Shown: positions 15,013 through 16,967 of the stretch, piece after piece
Numbering within the stretch: position 1 is the stretch's first letter
How the letters are laid out: the number at the start of each line of letters is the position of its first letter
From: Ghiorsea sp.
GTDB taxonomy: Bacteria > Pseudomonadota > Zetaproteobacteria > Mariprofundales > Mariprofundaceae
Length of the DNA stretch: 16,967 bases
Direction of reading: 5' to 3'
Assembly: GCA_021772875.1 (NCBI GenBank)
Contig: JAJFLD010000189.1
Location: forward strand, 1 to 16,967
The notes under the pieces: model-generated
Told to the model about the DNA's origin: nothing
Seen by the model: the letters and a program-made list of their open reading frames with translations, nothing else
Databases searched by the model: none
Position numbers and translations under genes: made by a program

Positions 15013-15968
15013 CAGCCGTTGTTAAACTCTCCTAAATGACGCAAGCGTTGCTCACGTTGTTTAAGCAATGTGTTTTGTGGGATTTTTAATAACTCTTCCA
15101 AACTATTGTAGAGTGTATCGGCCATCAATTCCGCAGCTTTCTCTACATTCCGATGTGCACCTTCTTTGGGCTCATCAATGATGGCGTCAATCAAACCAAA
15201 ACTTTGCATATCCACGGCTGTAGGTTTTAAGGCTTCAGCAGCTTGTGCTGCATATTTACGATCATGCCACAAAATTGCAGCACAGCCTTCAGGTGAAATG
15301 ACGGCATACGTTGAAAATTTTTGCATGAACAAGCGATCACCTACACCAATGGCAAGTGCGCCACCTGAACCACCCTCACCAATGACAGTAGCAATAACAG
15401 GTACTTTTAAAACAGCAAGATCAAGTAGATTCCGAGCAATGGCTTCACTTTGCCCACGCTCTTCGGCATCAATACCAGGCCATGCACCTGCCGTGTCAAT
15501 AAAGGTTAAAACTGGCATTTCAAAACGTTCTGCAAGGTGAAACAAACGCAAGGCTTTGCGGTAACCTTCAGGTTTTGCCATACCAAAATTACGCTTCAAC
15601 TTCTCTGCTGTTGTTTTGCCTTTTTGATGGCCTACAATCATGACAGAATGTCCACGGAAACGTGCTATACCACCAACAATTGCCGCATCATCAGCAAAGG
15701 CACGATCACCATGCAGCTCCTGAAAGTCATCAAAGATTAATGGGATATAATCAAGCAAGTTGGGGCGGTCAGGATGCCTTGATAGTTGTGCAATTTCACC
15801 ACGGCTAGCATTTTCATAAACACGCTTAACCAATTCATCACGTTTCGTGTTTAAGCGCTCCACTTCTTCGGCAATATTGACCTTAGCACCATCTCCCATG
15901 AGCGATAACTCCTCAATTTTAGACGTCATCTCTGCGATAGGACGTTCAAATTCCAGATATGTAGTCAT
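15012..15968 (-). CDS. accA: acetyl-CoA carboxylase carboxyltransferase subunit alpha
   Basis: A 318-residue carboxyltransferase alpha subunit that, with AccD, transfers the carboxyl group from biotin-BCCP to acetyl-CoA to make malonyl-CoA, the first step of fatty acid synthesis. Family features are an N-terminal helical segment (about 1-60), ELHGDRAFADD (84-94), IDTAGAWPGIDAEERGQSEAIA (157-178), GEGGSGGALAIGVGD (197-211) and ISPEGCAAILW (224-234). The length equals the family norm. It starts 5 nt after the dnaE stop, with AGGGG just upstream. Gene order dnaE-accA is widespread in proteobacteria, so co-transcription is expected. Confidence 0.97.
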   Translation of the reverse strand: MTTYLEFERPIAEMTSKIEELSLMGDGAKVNIAEEVERLNTKRDELVKRVYENASRGEIAQLSRHPDRPNLLDYIPLIFDDFQELHGDRAFADDAAIVGGIARFRGHSVMIVGHQKGKTTAEKLKRNFGMAKPEGYRKALRLFHLAERFEMPVLTFIDTAGAWPGIDAEERGQSEAIARNLLDLAVLKVPVIATVIGEGGSGGALAIGVGDRLFMQKFSTYAVISPEGCAAILWHDRKYAAQAAEALKPTAVDMQSFGLIDAIIDEPKEGAHRNVEKAAELMADTLYNSLEELLKIPQNTLLKQREQRLRHLGEFNNG

Positions 15969-15973
15969 TGTTA

Positions 15974-16967
15974 TTACCCCTGTTCTGACTGATATGTTTT
16001 ACGTTTACCAGCAAAAGTTACCTGCCATGGTTTACATTCAATCGTCATGGACTTTTTATCAAGATGCTCTGCCAACCACTTTTGACTTTCCGTGTTCCAT
16101 AAAAGATGCGTTTGCATTGTTTCTAATTCGGCAATACTGCCATCTGGAAGTGTAAGCGCAAAGCTTAAAGGCAAACAAACCTTGTTTTCATCCCCTTTCA
16201 CCTCTGTTTGCTTCCCTTTCTCTTCTTCTCCAGAAATAGGGGAAGAACAATACTCCAAAAGACCCGATACCCTATCTTGATTCCATAATAAACTACTCGT
16301 ATTGATGTTTAAACGGTGAATCAACTGCGGCATGATATTTTCTAGCAGCTCTACTTTTTCTGCTATCAACACGGGTTTATCTTTGCTGGTATCCACCCGC
16401 GCAGCCAGCAGCAGTGGTTTATCTGCTAGCAATATCTCTTGGCAGGCATCAAACGTTTTGGCAAACACAATCAATTCAGCAGATCCATACAAATCATCCA
16501 CTTGTACAAATGCCATATTAGCGCCGCGTTTTGTGCGGTATTCCCGATACGATGATACAAACACAGGCAAAATAACTGTGGCATCATTCTCAAGCTCATG
16601 CAGCAAGCTCAAATTAGAATCGCCTAAATTTTTCACATTTGCCAAATATTCTTCCAAAGGATGGCCTGTCAGAAAGAAACCAAATACTTCGCGTTCTGCC
16701 TGCAAACATTCGCCTATGCTCCATGCCGTTGTTTGAGGAAATAAATCAGGCTCATTCGCCCGCACAGACTCCACTGAAAACAATGCTGACTGCCTATCGT
16801 TTTTTTGCTTACGCCTTTGATTGGCTACACCAAGAGCTGCATCCAAGCCTTGAAGCCCTGCATAAATATGTGGTACCAAGCCCGACATCGCTCCAGCTTT
16901 AATCAGAGCTTCTCCTAAACGTTTATTGAAGCAACCTTTAGGAATGCGTGTAATCAAATCTTCAAAT
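15974..16967 (-). CDS. dnaE: DNA polymerase III subunit alpha, C-terminal fragment
   Basis: The last 330 or so codons of the replicative polymerase are in the window; the rest lies beyond the right edge, with the frame open to it (FEDLITRIPKG at the edge). The visible part matches the DnaE C-terminal region: FNKRLGEALIKAGAM, LQAEREVFGFFLTGHPLEEY and an OB-fold domain (about KRGANMAFVQVDDLYGSAEL). Between the OB domain and the end is a low-complexity acidic stretch (SPISGEEEKGKQTEVKGDEN) that looks like a flexible linker. It heads the dnaE-accA-apbE operon. No truncation is implied. Confidence 0.95.
   Translation of the reverse strand, partial: FEDLITRIPKGCFNKRLGEALIKAGAMSGLVPHIYAGLQGLDAALGVANQRRKQKNDRQSALFSVESVRANEPDLFPQTTAWSIGECLQAEREVFGFFLTGHPLEEYLANVKNLGDSNLSLLHELENDATVILPVFVSSYREYRTKRGANMAFVQVDDLYGSAELIVFAKTFDACQEILLADKPLLLAARVDTSKDKPVLIAEKVELLENIMPQLIHRLNINTSSLLWNQDRVSGLLEYCSSPISGEEEKGKQTEVKGDENKVCLPLSFALTLPDGSIAELETMQTHLLWNTESQKWLAEHLDKKSMTIECKPWQVTFAGKRKTYQSEQG

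Noticed and set aside
1..16967. CRISPR array, tRNA, rRNA, prophage or defence island
   Set aside because: No regular direct repeats with spacers, no cloverleaf or rRNA segments, and all genes are recognisable chromosomal functions.

Overview
The window comes from a moderately AT-rich, Gram-negative proteobacterium. The evidence is an Rnf complex in the order rnfABCDGE, a dnaE-accA pair, a lipoprotein-type ApbE, an outer-membrane DUF481 protein with a C-terminal Phe, and MITE/dRS3-like intergenic repeats. The layout would fit a gammaproteobacterium or a marine zetaproteobacterium-like lineage. That placement is a guess from gene order and protein character, because no 16S gene or other decisive marker is present.

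Layout from left to right. Bases 1-1671 (minus) hold a CHASE-PAS sensor histidine kinase cut by the left edge, so its ATPase domain is not visible. Bases 1672-2152 are a 481-base intergenic region with a probable kinase promoter and a 136-bp inverted-repeat element that looks like a TA-targeting MITE. Bases 2153-10153 (minus) are one very tightly packed transcription unit: rnfA, rnfB, rnfC, rnfD, rnfG, rnfE, then two oligopeptide/dipeptide-type ABC ATPases and a TrpD2/YbiB-like gene. All junctions overlap, abut or are 3 nt apart. A DUF481 outer-membrane protein (10206-10934, minus) lies just upstream and is divergent from uvrB (11034-13007, plus). The stop codons of uvrB and a tandem cyclic-nucleotide-binding-domain protein (13004-13951, minus) overlap. 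To the right is a minus-strand dnaE(partial)-accA-apbE operon, separated from the cNMP-domain gene by a weak intrinsic terminator.

Functional reading. The window encodes a complete set of the six Rnf subunits, an ion-translocating NADH/ferredoxin oxidoreductase. It also encodes ApbE, the enzyme family that attaches FMN to RnfG and RnfD. RnfG has the standard Thr acceptor motif, but RnfD has Ser where Thr is usual. The two ABC ATPases in the rnf operon have no permease or binding-protein partner here. The other genes are housekeeping (DNA polymerase III alpha, acetyl-CoA carboxylase alpha, UvrB).

I see no phage, CRISPR array, tRNA, rRNA or clear defence system. The most unusual points are the MITE-like element, the orphan transporter ATPases plus TrpD2 fused onto the rnf operon, the RnfD Ser acceptor, a predicted leaderless rnfA promoter, and a cNMP-domain protein lacking both ligand-binding arginines.
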